From Ascaris suum (Eukaryota > Nematoda > Chromadorea > Rhabditida > Ascarididae), in contig CM024176.1 in NCBI GenBank assembly GCA_013433145.1, forward strand, positions 1,486,349 to 1,550,348: a stretch of DNA of 64,000 nt, given 5' to 3'. Positions 45,712 through 57,934 of this stretch are shown one piece after another (within the stretch, counting starts at the first letter, position 1; the number at the start of each line of letters is the position of its first letter). The notes below the pieces were generated by a model. It did not search any database. It was not told the origin of the DNA and saw only the letters and a program-made list of their open reading frames with translations. The position numbers and the translations under genes were made by a program.

Positions 45712-47389
45712 CTAATCGGAAATATTAGGACATACTGCATCAGAACTTTTATTCTACCACCGCATAGAATTGCTAGCAGAAAGTATTTTCTGCTAAAGTA
45801 ATGATTCGTTTATACAATTAAAATATACTAAAAAAAATTACTTAAGAAGATGGATTTAAAGCTTGAGATGAGAAATACAGCATTTAAGTTTTAATTAAGT
45901 GACGATCTGCTTGAAATGAACATTTGTCACGATCAGCCATAAACGTAGAAAATATTCGTACTCGAATTGGTGAGAATCACGAAGAGGCAAATGAATTAAC
46001 AAAAAAAAAAAAGAACCACAACTAAATCAATTAACAAAAAGAAAAAGAAAATCAGCGAAGAAATGCCACGAAGAAATTTATATCGCTTTTCTTTTCTTTT
46101 TTTAGGGGGAGACGGGGGGGGGGGGGGGGGGGGCAACAATATCATAGTGTAGCAATGATTGATTTAAACAAGTGGTTCAATAAATATATTGGAGACATAG
46201 AGAGAGTTTTATATTCTATTATAAAAGGAGTAATTTTTTTTTTTCTTTGTCAACTATAAAATAAATATGCAAATCGCATGATTGATGAAATAATCGATCA
46301 TAATATAAATATTCCTTACGAAAAAAAAAATCAATTTTTCAATGAGAAATTAATAAGCAATATGCAAATTTCATTGATGCGTATTTAATCGATTAGATGA
46401 ATTTTTGCGCATATTAAAACTCTTTCATTGTTCTATGTGAATTTGTATAAATGAAGCAAAAAATGAAGGGAATTCATCTCGTTCAATGAAGTTACACCTA
46501 TATGTGTGATTTTCGTTTCATTGTTGCGATTGATGGATCTAATAGCATTATCGTTCTCTTGTATCTGTGTTGGTTTATAGTATAATGGATTGCATAAAAT
46601 GCAAATTTAATATACACAACATTCATAATGCCAACGGGTGAACTATTTTATTAGCTCTCGTTAGTCGTTGAATTCAAGCAATTGTTAGTCTTTCATATGG
46701 TTGAAAAGATCGATGACACTAGTGGATTGCTGCTAAATTTCAACAGCATATAGAAGGCATATTAATGCAAACATCCGCCTTCTTCCCTCCTTGTCCCTCC
46801 CCCCCCCCCCCCCTCTCCCACCTTTCTCCCTTAGCAGGACCAAAAAAAAAATTAGGATGCCATGTATAAAAATCCTTTTTGAGATTGAGCAATTAATACT
46901 GTTGGAGAAAAAGGAAAACATTTCAGTATCGGAAATATTGTATTCGTCTACATATATCTAGATATATGTCTACTTATATATATGTCTATAGCTTAGTGTC
47001 ATGCTTATTTTACAATCATTAGCCTTTTTCAATAATTTACTTCTCGGGTAAAGCATTAAATCTCACTTTCTCGTTTCACTCTAATCGTTTTATAATTTTT
47101 CGCTGTTTGGAATTCGAAAATTGTTTGCGAGATAGCAGCTAAATAAAAAAGAAAAAAATATAACGACGAGAAAGTGGATTCTCTCAATCATCTTCATTTC
47201 GTTCGAGATGATTTCATCGTTTCCTTTTTTTTTTCCAACATACGTTTGAGTTGAATTTCTCGTTCTAATCTCCTCTGTACTAGCTTGTAATAGCAATGGA
47301 CTATTTGTCCACTCAAGTTACACATCATTAAACCAGTTATCCGAACCGTCTATATAATGCATCCCAACAGTTTGTCATTATCGTCCAAA
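45712..47389. other. Intergenic, poly-G and poly-C tracts
   Basis: Contains a run of 20 G at 46114-46133 and a C run near 46800. The AT-rich sequence has many ATGCAAAT-like words. A minus-strand ORF at 47090-47296 has a hydrophobic core (FLVVIFFSFLFSCYLA) that resembles a signal peptide, but no donor follows it, so I do not call it. Confidence 0.4.
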
Positions 47390-49082
47390 ATGTTTGAGTT
47401 GTTTGGCGTTTTCTACCTTCTGATCACGTCCCCCTTCATTGGTTGGACCGCCGGAGTAAGTAGTTCATCAACTCAATATGAATTCTCATTTCTAAGTTAA
47501 CAAACAACGAATCCCTTTCAAATTGTACGATCGCTTCATAAAGGACAAACCCCCCCCCCCCCCCGGTGAATTATCCGATTGTCCTTAATTGTTTTTGACG
47601 GTCTTCTATTGATAGCATTTTCTTCGAATGGATAACATTAGTCAAATGGAATTAATTGCAATTGTAACCATTTTTTTTTAATGTCGAATTTCACATTGAA
47701 TCACATTATCTATTTTCAGCAATATTCAATCTCAACGCAGCCAATATGGTGCACTATAAGTTGTCAACAAAAATGTACTCAAAATGAAGCGCAACGTTGT
47801 TATCATAATTGTTTGCGATCTTGGTTAGTTATCATTTAAATATAATTTAAGATAGTCAATAATTGAAAAATTTTTCGATCTCTAAATAGCAAACAAAGCG
47901 AATATAAAAAATAAAATTTATTTCATTTATGCTTCATTATATAATTTATATTGTGAATGTTCGTCACCACTTATCGATAGAATATATCGCAATATATTAT
48001 GGAATAATTTTCATTTTGCAATACTAATTCCGTCTCAAATCTAGGAGAAATCAATTGCTATAATCGTTGCGATTTATTTGCAGCAGACAATCACTTAGCC
48101 AATCACCGTACGAATCAATTGCGTGGAGGAACTATCCAATATATCTTCGTCCAGGATCGTCTCCATTAGCCTCGAAGATACCCTTTTATGGGAATACAAT
48201 GGCCCAATCAGTTCAATTGCAAAACGTTGTTCAGTCGCCGGGAAATGGAAGCGGAAGCGGCAGTTCTAAATCCACGTATATGATCTGCATACCTATTGTA
48301 TGCCAAAGTGTGCACAGCAGTGTATCAGCCAGCAGCACATCGCGTCGGGCACCGTAGAAAGTATGACCTCCATAACAGGAGGAAGCCTTGGCCCAATAAT
48401 ACCTCAAGAACCAAGCTCAATCGTCCCTCAGGAGCCCATGCCTCTGATAACACCTCAAGGTGTGGTTGGAGGTCCGAGTCCAAACATCGCACATGGATCC
48501 ATGATATCCCAAGAAAGTGGACAAATGCTGCCTCAGGGATCCGGTTCGGTGATTCCTTCACAGAATATTCAAATAATACCTCAGGGATCCAGTCCGATGA
48601 ATCCTACACAGGGTACTCAAATGATGCCTCAGTTTGCCGGAATTGTGCCACAAGCATCGGACTGCGTTTCAGCTTGCATGCCTGCATGTAGCGTTCCGTG
48701 TGCTCGACAGAATCTAGCAACATCTCAAGCAATCGGATCTCTCGTCTATGTCACACCTCCATCAACGTACGTCCCGAATCCTGGGAAAGTTGAACCTGCA
48801 ACGCAACAACCAACTAAAGAGTGTCTGGCTGCTTGCATGCAGCAATGCAATGCGCAGTGTATTCAGAATCAGCCACAGCCTCTACCGCTCACACCGGAAC
48901 CTGTTCCCATTCAGTCCCAAGCCACATCAATTCCAACACAGTTCCGAGCATCCGTGCACCTACAACCACTGGTAACCGAGTGTCTTCCATCAGCGACGAT
49001 CGAAATCGAATGTGTCTGTCCTCGCGGCTTCATCGTCTGTGTTGGTATTAGTGGATCCAATCAATGCTGCAGCAGATGGTGA
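47390..49082 (+). CDS. Secreted Cys/Gln/Pro-rich protein with CxxxCxxxCxxxC motifs
   Basis: Exons 47390-47455 (signal peptide MFELFGVFYLLITSPFIGW), 47720-47823 (six Cys), 48083 to the TGA at 49080-49082. A TATATAAT stands about 40 bases before the ATG and AATAAA at 49177-49182. The protein has spaced Cys clusters: YCMPKCAQQC, DCVSACMPACSVPC and ECLAACMQQCNAQC, each Cys four residues apart, separated by Gln/Pro/Ile-rich spacers (IIPQ, MLPQ, IVPQ repeats), and a last block ECVCPRGFIVCVGISGSNQC then C. The spacing suggests disulphide-linked extracellular knots in an extended matrix or cuticle-type protein. The frame of 48083-48290 and that of 48300-49082 differ, so there is a one- or two-base break, or a missed short intron, near 48270-48300. 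Confidence 0.7.
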
Positions 49083-49176
49083 ATGATGCGTACGCCCTCG
49101 GGAATGATATCGAATGTTTATATATACATTGGGAGAACATTTCCAGTATTTATTTTATAAATGTGTATTTGTTTTC

Positions 49177-49182
49177 AATAAA
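49177..49182 (+). terminator. Polyadenylation signal AATAAA
   Basis: Canonical signal about 95 bases after the stop of the Cys/Gln-rich gene. Confidence 0.55.
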
Positions 49183-50001
49183 GCGAAGTGTTCATGTCAC
49201 CGAATAGACTGTTATATACTCACTATCGCCTATATAAGAAAACACTATCATTTTTCTATCATCGTTTCAAAAATGTCTGATGTATCTTCCATATGATAAA
49301 AGTAACAGCAACTTTTAGGAATGTTCAAAAATTTATTATGCATTAATTGCACAGTTGAATTAACCGTAAAAGTGCATTGAAACGACGTCTTATACGAGGT
49401 ATTAACTACGCCAATTAGAACGATCAAGTTGGAGCATTTAAATTATTTAAAAACAGCAAATTTAAACAAAAAAAAAACATTATTAACGCCATCAACGACG
49501 TTCATCGTTTGAATCAACGACACTTTTGATTATAGTCATTACAATTTATTCAATGAACATTGAAATTCGCTCAAAATTCAATGAACAAAACTCAAATTCT
49601 ATTTAAGAAATCGACGCAATACTGAGGGTTAAATATGCAAATTGAAATGAAATGAAAAAAAAAAAAACAAACCACTCCTACAGAAAAATGAAAATCTTTA
49701 TTGAAACAAATTTTGCTCTACCTTTATACGATAAATGAAATAATGAGCTGTAGAATGAAGCTAATATGCAAATTCCATAGCTGTGTAAATTGCGTCATCG
49801 ATACACTTATTATTATCACGATGCAAATTTCATCTCATATATTCAAAATTATTTAGCATATTTTTCTTCTCTCCTCATAAAATTTCAAATTTATTTGCAT
49901 ATCTTTAAAAAAAAAACTAATAAAATTATATTCACAATAGCAGAATATAAAAGTAATAATAGCATTTGAAAAAGCATTCTTGTTTTGTCCGATTTGTAGT
50001 G
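49183..50001. other. Intergenic with putative promoter of the next gene
   Basis: AT-rich with several ATGCAAATT words. A TATAAA at 49946-49951 lies 56 bases before the ATG at 50002 and may be the core promoter of that gene. Confidence 0.4.
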
Positions 50002-53000
50002 ATGGGTCGATTCGTCGAATTCGTTACAACAATGGGACTATTCATCGGAATTATAGAAGCGAATATCAAAGCGGAAAATTGTAAGTAATCGAAAATTGTT
50101 GGCGTTGAATATCTCTCATAAAGAGATTAGATGAGATTTTTGATTCTCTCAAACATTGATAGATAGAAAAAAAAAACTTCTTATCGTTATGAAATGCTTA
50201 TCGAAATCTTTTTTTTTTTCTTATTAAATTCAAAATATTTCGAGCGCTTAGAATAGCAACTCTTCGAAATAGTACATCTCATCAATAAAAGAGGATTTTT
50301 CATTGAATCATTTCAATTTTTACATTAGTATATTTATCAATTAATTTCAGTCTTCATTTCGGAATTTTCTTTCATATTTCAATGTTATCACTATTGATTG
50401 AGTGTTTTGTTTCTTTTTCTTGTATTTCTCTATTTTACAACTTTGCATCATTTGTTATCTCTACGCTCTTATTTGTTTCATTTTGCCCAATATGATAAAG
50501 GCGATGTCATATCAATACACTCATTTAAAGATGAAATGAGTTGAAATTTTGGTCATTTTTGAAAATTTCTGCGTTTATTTCATTCACTTTTCTCTTCGTT
50601 GGTGGAAAAGAAAAGTTTCCACCAACGAAGAGAAAAATGGATATCGCTTCATTATACTTCATAATAAATAGCGAAACGGATGGTGAAATACATTGACGAA
50701 ACGAAGCTAGCAAATTTTCCCCATAAATTTATCTCGAAATCATCTACCCTAGAACTATTACTAATCGGCGAATTTGATTCCGAAGTCCACGCATAATATA
50801 TTGTGGGCAATCAATTTTAGTGATGTTTCTGCACGATGCAAATATTATGTTGCTGATTGCATTATCCAGTACTGATGCCTAAGTGCTGTTAAATTATTAT
50901 ACTTGAGATGTTATGGATATTAGATTTCAGCTACGTGGGAAAATCCTCTAGAAGCGGTGTTGAATGTTACAAATTACAAGAATCAAACATTGGATCTCGG
51001 TTGTTCGACAACGGTATTATTTTTGGCATTCATGATGCCTAATGAACCCCAAACGAAATGAGGATTTGTCATCGACATTTTAAGCCGGAAAAAGCACTCT
51101 TGAGTTTACGGCAATCGGTAGAATCGGAGAAATGAAGGGAGGTGATCGTTTTGATTGAGGCGCTGATAGATCTGGATTTAAGGCACAGATTACCAAAATC
51201 TTCAAATCGGCTTCTGATTAAAAGCAACAGTTTATTAATCGATCTAAGTAGATGAACATTGAAGCGAAGCAATTGCAAGAGAAATTAGCATCTCAACGCT
51301 CAAATGCTATTTTCTCTCTCGTGAAAACGCTGATGGCGATAAATAATCTCATCATCGAAATATTTTTTCTCGCGTTTATATCTTTCTTTTTTTTGTTGAT
51401 TCGAAGATCCGATATTAGTGAACTCTTCTTGTCACACTACCGCCAACGTTAACTTAAAAGACATTGTACCATCAATATCAAGCAAGAATTGCAACGAAGT
51501 TCCGAATCCCCCACCCTCCTCATTTCCCCCTGTCCATCTAAACATAACATGAACTAAAATTTTTTGTTCACCGAAAGCTTTCCTGATAGCGAAAGAATTT
51601 TATCGAGGCGTATCAACTCCACTTTATCACCATTCATCAGCGCCTTTAAGGTGGAAGTACCTTTTTGTTGGTGGGCAATTGAGATAGGCAAATCGAAATG
51701 GAGACTATATACGAATGGTATGTCATCGTTACTTGAATATAATATTCGTCCATTCTGCATAAATATCGACGAATTCTATGGATTTTCATTTACAAACAAA
51801 ACGATTAAATTGCGCTATTTGTAAGTGTTTTGCTATTATTTTAATATAAAAGTGACAAATCATTGTTGTTAAAACACATAAGGTTTCCTCCTTTTTTTTT
51901 GCTTGATATGTGCAGTCGGCAATTTTCTTCTAATAACTATAATATCTCATCGCAATTTGTTTGTACAAGAAAATTTTTTTTTTTTTTAGCGAATTTAGCT
52001 ATTTTTCGAGTTGAAATTTTTTTTCGAATGTATTATCGTCAAAGAATTTTCTTGCAAAACTTTCCCATCGTATGCGTTTAAAAGAATACAACTTAAGAAA
52101 ATAGTATTTTTCAACTCTCGCTTATTTTTTTTCTTCTTTTGCTATTATATGTTTTAGATTCAACTCGAATAATAGTTGATAAAATCTTGAGTGATTTTTA
52201 AAAAAAGAAGCATTTTATAGCGATAAAATAATGTCAAACACAGAGATGCAATCAATAGAACGGCAAATTCTCGTCGATATGTTTTATTTCTGCTGCTCAC
52301 GTAAAGCGAATTGTTTTGCATTTTCGGTGAGTTTATATTAAAGCGATAATTACTATGATAAATATCGTGCCATTTTTTTCTTTTTTTTTTATTGTGGAGA
52401 ATTTATTTCCATGTAAATCTGAAATTTTCCAACTTATCAACAAATAATTTTAACGTAGGATATTCATGATATAAATTAGCGATTAAATTTATCAAAATAT
52501 ACACCTGTTAATACGCCTAAGAGTCTCAACACCTTAGTGTCGAGTCATTTGTTTTTTTATATAGAAAGTGCTATTAGTGTTCATAGAGAAATTCATATAG
52601 AAATTCATAGTAGCAAGCGGATTTCTATTGGTTTTAAAAAATTTCTGCCAATTTATGCTAACTTCTATCGGTTTCAGGGAAGTGTATCTGAGAATGAGAT
52701 TATTCATAAACTAGCGAATAAGATGTTACCATATATAAATATGGCTAATGGTTTCAATACTAGGAACGAAAGAAAATTCTGCATAGGAGATGATGGTACG
52801 GAAATGGTCAGTCAAAATTCCACTTAAAAGTTTTTTTTTAATGATTCAGTTCATATCGTTTTGCTTATTGTACCTGTGCAGGAGTGCGACTAGTAATTGA
52901 CTGCTGAGATATATAGTTGGGGAAAGAAACAAGTGAATAAACATACAGTTGCGGCTGCTATGATATGCGCTTTTATATTTCATTTACTTGAGCAGGTTGC

Positions 53001-56000
53001 AAGCAAAAGGAACCTATAATACTTGATTCACCTGACCAGTGATCGATTCACCAACGTCGACACGGATCTCTTGAGTTCCGTTTGCTCATGTTCTGCGCAT
53101 TCTGCTGCCAGTGTTAACCATGAAACCCTACTGGTGGTTCACTTGTTTGCGCCCTTCCGCTCAGCCGCTTTCGGTCACATGCTGTCCGATCTGTTAGGCG
53201 ATAGGTCTCGCGGTTGTCAGATTTTCCTGCAATATGGCCTACCCATCTCCATTTTGCCGCAAAAATTTCAGATACCACCTCCTTTACTCGAGTTCCATGT
53301 CGTAGTTCTTCGTTGTCGCAAAGCATGTTACATTACTCTTCAAAATTTTGATTGATTCGACGCTCGTGTTAATCTTCAGCCGAGGAGTCGATTTCATGGA
53401 AGTATAAGAGGAAATGCAGCCACTGCTAAATATGTCTTTTTGAGGATTTTAGTCGTTCAGAACTCTTTTTTTCTGGATTTGTTCAATCAGTGTCTTATAG
53501 TTTAACATAGAGCGTCAAAACTGAATTAAATATATAGGGTTTTGCTTAATCTTACTCGATTAGTATTCGAGTCTTATTGGATACTCTTCGAAAGTTTTAT
53601 GCATTCAAAGGTAGTTGCTGGTTACATGTGGCCATAATCTCAAACACATCATCATTTTATGTGATTTATAGACGATTTTAAGAAATAAAGTAGCATAAAT
53701 AAAGTTCGTAGTAGTAGAAGTGATGATAACTGATCATAGGATGCAATTTGGAATCGTATTTTCATATTTGATTCAGCTACACACAAAATGCTGCAATGTT
53801 TTTCTAACACATATAATGAGGTCTATAGCGAATTTCGGCGCATCTTTATCTAATACTGTACTATCGAATGTTTGGTAGAGAAATGTTGATTGCCGCTCAT
53901 ATATCGCTTTAGTAAATGCGCTGTTTCTATAGAGATACGTGAAGATTTCTCATCACATGCGTATAAAGATTCAAGCGATTGCACTAGTGTTTATTGTTGC
54001 GGGTAAATTTGTTTCGTATATTACTCTATTTCTCATTCATTTTATTTAAACTAATGTGTGTGGGGATGCGATCACCACTGTTGTTCCTAGAACTAATAAA
54101 TCCTAAAAGGGTGAAATGAAACGAGTAGCTTATCTAATTATTGCCCCCCCCCCCCCCATGAAATCTACAGTTTTAGCCTGCACCTGAGAAATGCTTCGTA
54201 AGACGCATGTAGGTAAGGGGGGGGGGGGGGGGTCTATTGCAGATGTTATTCGGAATAGAATAAACCTCATGCGTGATTTATTTGTGCATGATTCTTAAGT
54301 GTTGTGCACATGAAATCGCATTTACTACGAATTATTTTTGCATCTATTGATACCGGCGAGGTTGAATGCTAATTGAAGAAGATTTTTGGATGCAAAAAAA
54401 AAAAAAAAATGGAACTTGCAAAGCTCATTGTTTATGAGAATTTCAAAACACTCTACATAAAACACCAAATATTTTTTTCATAGGTTCATCTTCCGGGGGT
54501 TGACGTATGTATATTTGTGGCCGATTCGAGTACACAAGTGAAGATCTACAATGGACCAATGATGTTTAATCATATCGATATGATATCGCAAATATCAGGT
54601 GATGAACAGGTAGAGCTGTTGTTTATAAGTCTAAAGATTAGCAATGATGAAGGAGAGATAACGAATTATACGGCTTTCCGATCGAACTGTTCGAGGAACT
54701 GCTATTTTGCACGATAACATTTCATCTTACAACATTCTACTTGTTTACATCGATAAATATTTAGCATTTAATTGTTATATTATTTTTGTTTTTTTGTTTT
54801 TTTTTTGTTTCTTTTTTGTACACGAATGTTGTCTCATCAATGAATTTTCTCTTTGGATCGAGAAAATTCGAATGAGAAGTATATAAGTCACCCATTATAT
54901 CTTATTTATGTGCCGAATGTAGATCAAAATGTAATGTGTTTTTGCTGCTGATAGAACGAACATAGACGACACGGATTCATCCCATTTTCCTTCGAGTAGA
55001 AGAGATGAGAGACAAGAACATCTCAACCTATATTGTAACGTATTTCTGAATCGAATGGAATTCAATTAGAGCATTTATGGACATTGTGGAATAGAAGACC
55101 GAACACCTACAGTTGAGACGACATGAATCGCCGATTGGAAACAGTCAGCGACGAAAACATATGTCTTGCATAGCTGAGATATTTGAGTAGGACAGAAAGC
55201 CACTTCATCTCATTTACTTCTATGCTGATGGTGAATGGCGACGTTGTGCATGACAGTTGAATCGTTTACAGAGCTCGTTAGCAGCGTTGGCTCTTAACGG
55301 CCGCCTTTGTCTATCAGCCAAGCCTATAGATAACAATTATGGCGCACACCTAAAGGATGGTGAATGCTTGCATGATTCAACTGGATCTAGATATTTGCTC
55401 TTCTGCTGTTGTTATTCAAACCCGCATTTATGTTCGTATGCGATCGACGTATATGCCAGATACTATTCCTCAGGCAATAGCAATAAGTGGATAAAGAGTA
55501 TGAAATCGCGAAGAGTTCGTGATATTCGAACGGAAGATGGCAAACTAGTCGCTGCTCATTCGTGGACATATAGAGATTTCCTTTATAGTTCACCAAATGG
55601 TAATTTCATCTAATTTCTAAAATGTAAATATCGCTAATAGAACGGTTTCATCTCGAAGTAACCTCTTCTTCTCGTTGAATATTTCATTTATTTTGTAGAA
55701 ATAATTTTTGAAATATATAGAATTCATAAATGAGAGGGAATCAATTAGTTATGATTGCTTATGATTATATTTGATGCTGAAATTTTCGATCATTTAAGTC
55801 ATTAATGTTTGTTTATGACATTTTTTTTTTCTAAAGTTAACCATTTTTTAAAGTTAGTATGAGTTCTTTTCATCTTCGTTCGAAATAAGTGGAAAACGAA
55901 TACGATGGAATGTTTGATTTCATTAATCCTTTTTTTTGCTTAACGGAGAGTTAAATGAACTTAGAATTAATGTAAGTGAATATATTTTAGGCATATAAAG

Positions 56001-57724
56001 TTAAGATTTTTATCGTTAATAGGTCAACGTTTAATGATAAAATTCAATATTCGCATATTCATTTTCAAAGATAATTTCTACTTATTTCTATGAAATTTTC
56101 CAAGAAAATCACCTATTCTTTATAAGGCAAATTAAAAAATGTCTTTCTTAGCGTGTATCCTTAATAAGATATTTCCATCGTGTGTTTCTATTTGAAATGA
56201 ATTTGCAATTTTCTTATACAAACCTATTTAGGAAGGCATTTAGCTGGTGGATTTAATACCTGATTGTAGGAATGGAGGCGGAAACATTAGCGCCAACCTA
56301 TGACAATGTGCCACTATGGCATTGCGCACTTGGGACAAGACATATTATGGTGGATGGCGGAATGACTGGAGCGAATCGTCCTGAAAATGTGAACCGTACT
56401 GAATTGCCAGAAAGAGTACCTTCTTGCACTGTTGATCTCAGCATTTATTTTTTGAATAGAGGAAATGGCAAGATTGCAAATACGTAAGTTATACATTTGC
56501 AGTTTCGTTACATCAACGATATATGGAAAATGATCGGAGTCAAAAATTTCGACTATTAGAGTCATTTCGGAGTCATCTCAGCGCATCTTGATGCCCATAA
56601 TCTTTTATTACCGTCGTGATCGATTCGTGATAGGAACTTCATTTCTTCCATGCAAAATACTCAGTTTTTGCTCGTCGCATGAGCAGTATCATTTCGTCGA
56701 TGATCATTTGCTCTCATCTTAGTTTGCTCTAGTCGATGAAAGAAATTTTTATGCGGTTATGTTTCTAGACTTTCACTACAGTGAGGTCAAGTTTGATAAT
56801 TTGGCCGAAGATATAAGCTTTTTTTATGTGAATATACTTTCTAAGGGAATGATCTTCCGAAGTGCTGAGGAATTTCATCTTTTAGAGGGTAGCCACCCCC
56901 CCCCCCCTTCTATGTTCTAGAGGATGGGAGATATTTATATAAGAATAATGGCTCAATTTCTACTGAGACTCGTGATCGATCATTCGCAGACATAAAGTGT
57001 TGCAAATTATGGGTGAAACTGAACGAATCTGAGATTGGAGTGAGCTTTCCATTTCCTTCTAAAATCTTTCAGGAGCTCCTGAAGCTGTTAACTTTAGAAG
57101 CTCATTGATTCGTACGGTTAGAATAGAACAATCGCTTGCAGCAATTAAAAATCTATAAGCGCAAAAGGGTTTCTTGAAGTCGATTACTTCAAATATGGAT
57201 CACCCGAAGCGAAGAGTATCAAATCAGACACCTCTGACACAATCAATAGAAGTTTTTTCTTTTATTCTACACATATATTTAAGTGTCTTTGATGAAAGTT
57301 TGCTTCTTCATAGACTCATGATGAAGAGAGATAGAGAAGGTGATTTTTGTATATTTCGTGGAAATGAGACTTTCTCTTCTTATAATGATAACATCGGATT
57401 GGGAATTATTTTTATTTCTCTCGATTCGTTCTGTTATTGTCGATACTCTAGACGTCTTTACTTTGTTGTTATAGTGTCGCCTTTGCCTATGATCAAAGCG
57501 TGGAACAATGTGGAAAGATGACGTGTTATATTGCTACGCCAAAATGTGTCGATGAACTTTTAAACGACGAAAGAAGCAAATTTGAATTAAAGTTGCATTG
57601 TTGTTGTGGGACGCATAATTTATGTAATCGTGATGAGTACAATGTAAATTATTTATTACGAAGAATTAAAGCAATCGGGTTAGATATTATCTCGAATTTT
57701 ACTTCGATGATTTTCATATCGTAG
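50002..57724 (+). CDS. Secreted protein with three Cys-rich (ET/Ly6-like) modules, gene A
   Basis: Nine exons with full phase agreement: 50002-50080, 50931-51013, 51651-51820, 52221-52326, 52678-52806, 54484-54609, 55272-55599, 56270-56483, 57475-57724; 494 residues. Exon 1 is a probable signal peptide (MGRFVEFVTTMGLFIGIIEA). Three modules follow, each with an early Cys, a V-x(2-4)-V-x-(F)C segment, one to three mid Cys, and a closing CC or CCC then Cys: FYFCCSRKANC, LLFCCCYSNPHLC and LHCCCGTHNLCN. The last matches the CC-x(n)-C-N ending of three-finger/Ly6 proteins and of the nematode ET module. A mildly hydrophobic C terminus (LDIISNFTSMIFIS) could be a weak anchor signal. Expected to be extracellular, disulphide-rich; function unknown. 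A LINE relic sits in the intron between exons 5 and 6. Confidence 0.7.
50588..50636. repeat. Perfect 21-bp inverted repeat, 7-base loop
   Basis: Left arm 50588-50608 (TTTTCTCTTCGTTGGTGGAAA less the last base shown as TTTTCTCTTCGTTGGTGGAA), loop AGAAAAG, right arm 50616-50636 the exact reverse complement. It lies in the first intron of gene A. It would fold into a stable hairpin in RNA or DNA. Confidence 0.9.
53040..53380 (-). mobile_element. RTE-type LINE relic (reverse transcriptase C-terminal region)
   Basis: Minus-strand ORF 53114-53326 holds AKWRWVGHIA, DNRETYRLTDRTACDRKRLS and GRAQT. This fits the K-W-R-(W/Y)-x-G-H-(V/I)-(A/M)...D-(N/D)-R-W...(P)RD-x-K-R-P-x-G-R-P-x-T block found after the RT domain in RTE-like retrotransposons, which are common in nematodes. 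The conserved W after DNR and the P residues are lost and the flanks are out of frame, so the copy is dead. It lies antisense in the intron between exons 5 and 6 of gene A. Confidence 0.65.
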
Positions 57725-57934
57725 GAATTTTCAAGGCATAAAATTTCAAAAATTTATGATATAGTTTACAATTTCATCAATGATCATAGCTTTATGAATT
57801 TTATATATAGTCTATGAGCGATATCGCATTTTTTATGAATATTTCTTGAGGAGAATAGATGTCCGAATGTGTCTTTAAAATTTAATGAATGAATTGAGAA
57901 GAGGATTTGGTATTTTCGCTAATGCTAGCGAATA

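Noticed and set aside
48296..48691. 131-codon ORF overlapping the Cys/Gln-rich gene
   Set aside because: Its composition is erratic, and it lacks the Cys clusters that the longer frame (48300-49082) shows.
51554..51760. Minus-strand ORF of 68 codons opposite gene A exon 3
   Set aside because: The plus strand here gives an exon whose start, V-x-V-P-x-C, matches the equivalent exon at 54484 and whose phases fit both neighbours. The minus ORF is a shadow.
52231..52326. Independent gene start at ATG 52231
   Set aside because: A TTTATAG acceptor at 52214-52220 places this segment as an internal exon that joins in phase with the exons on both sides; there is no signal peptide at this ATG.
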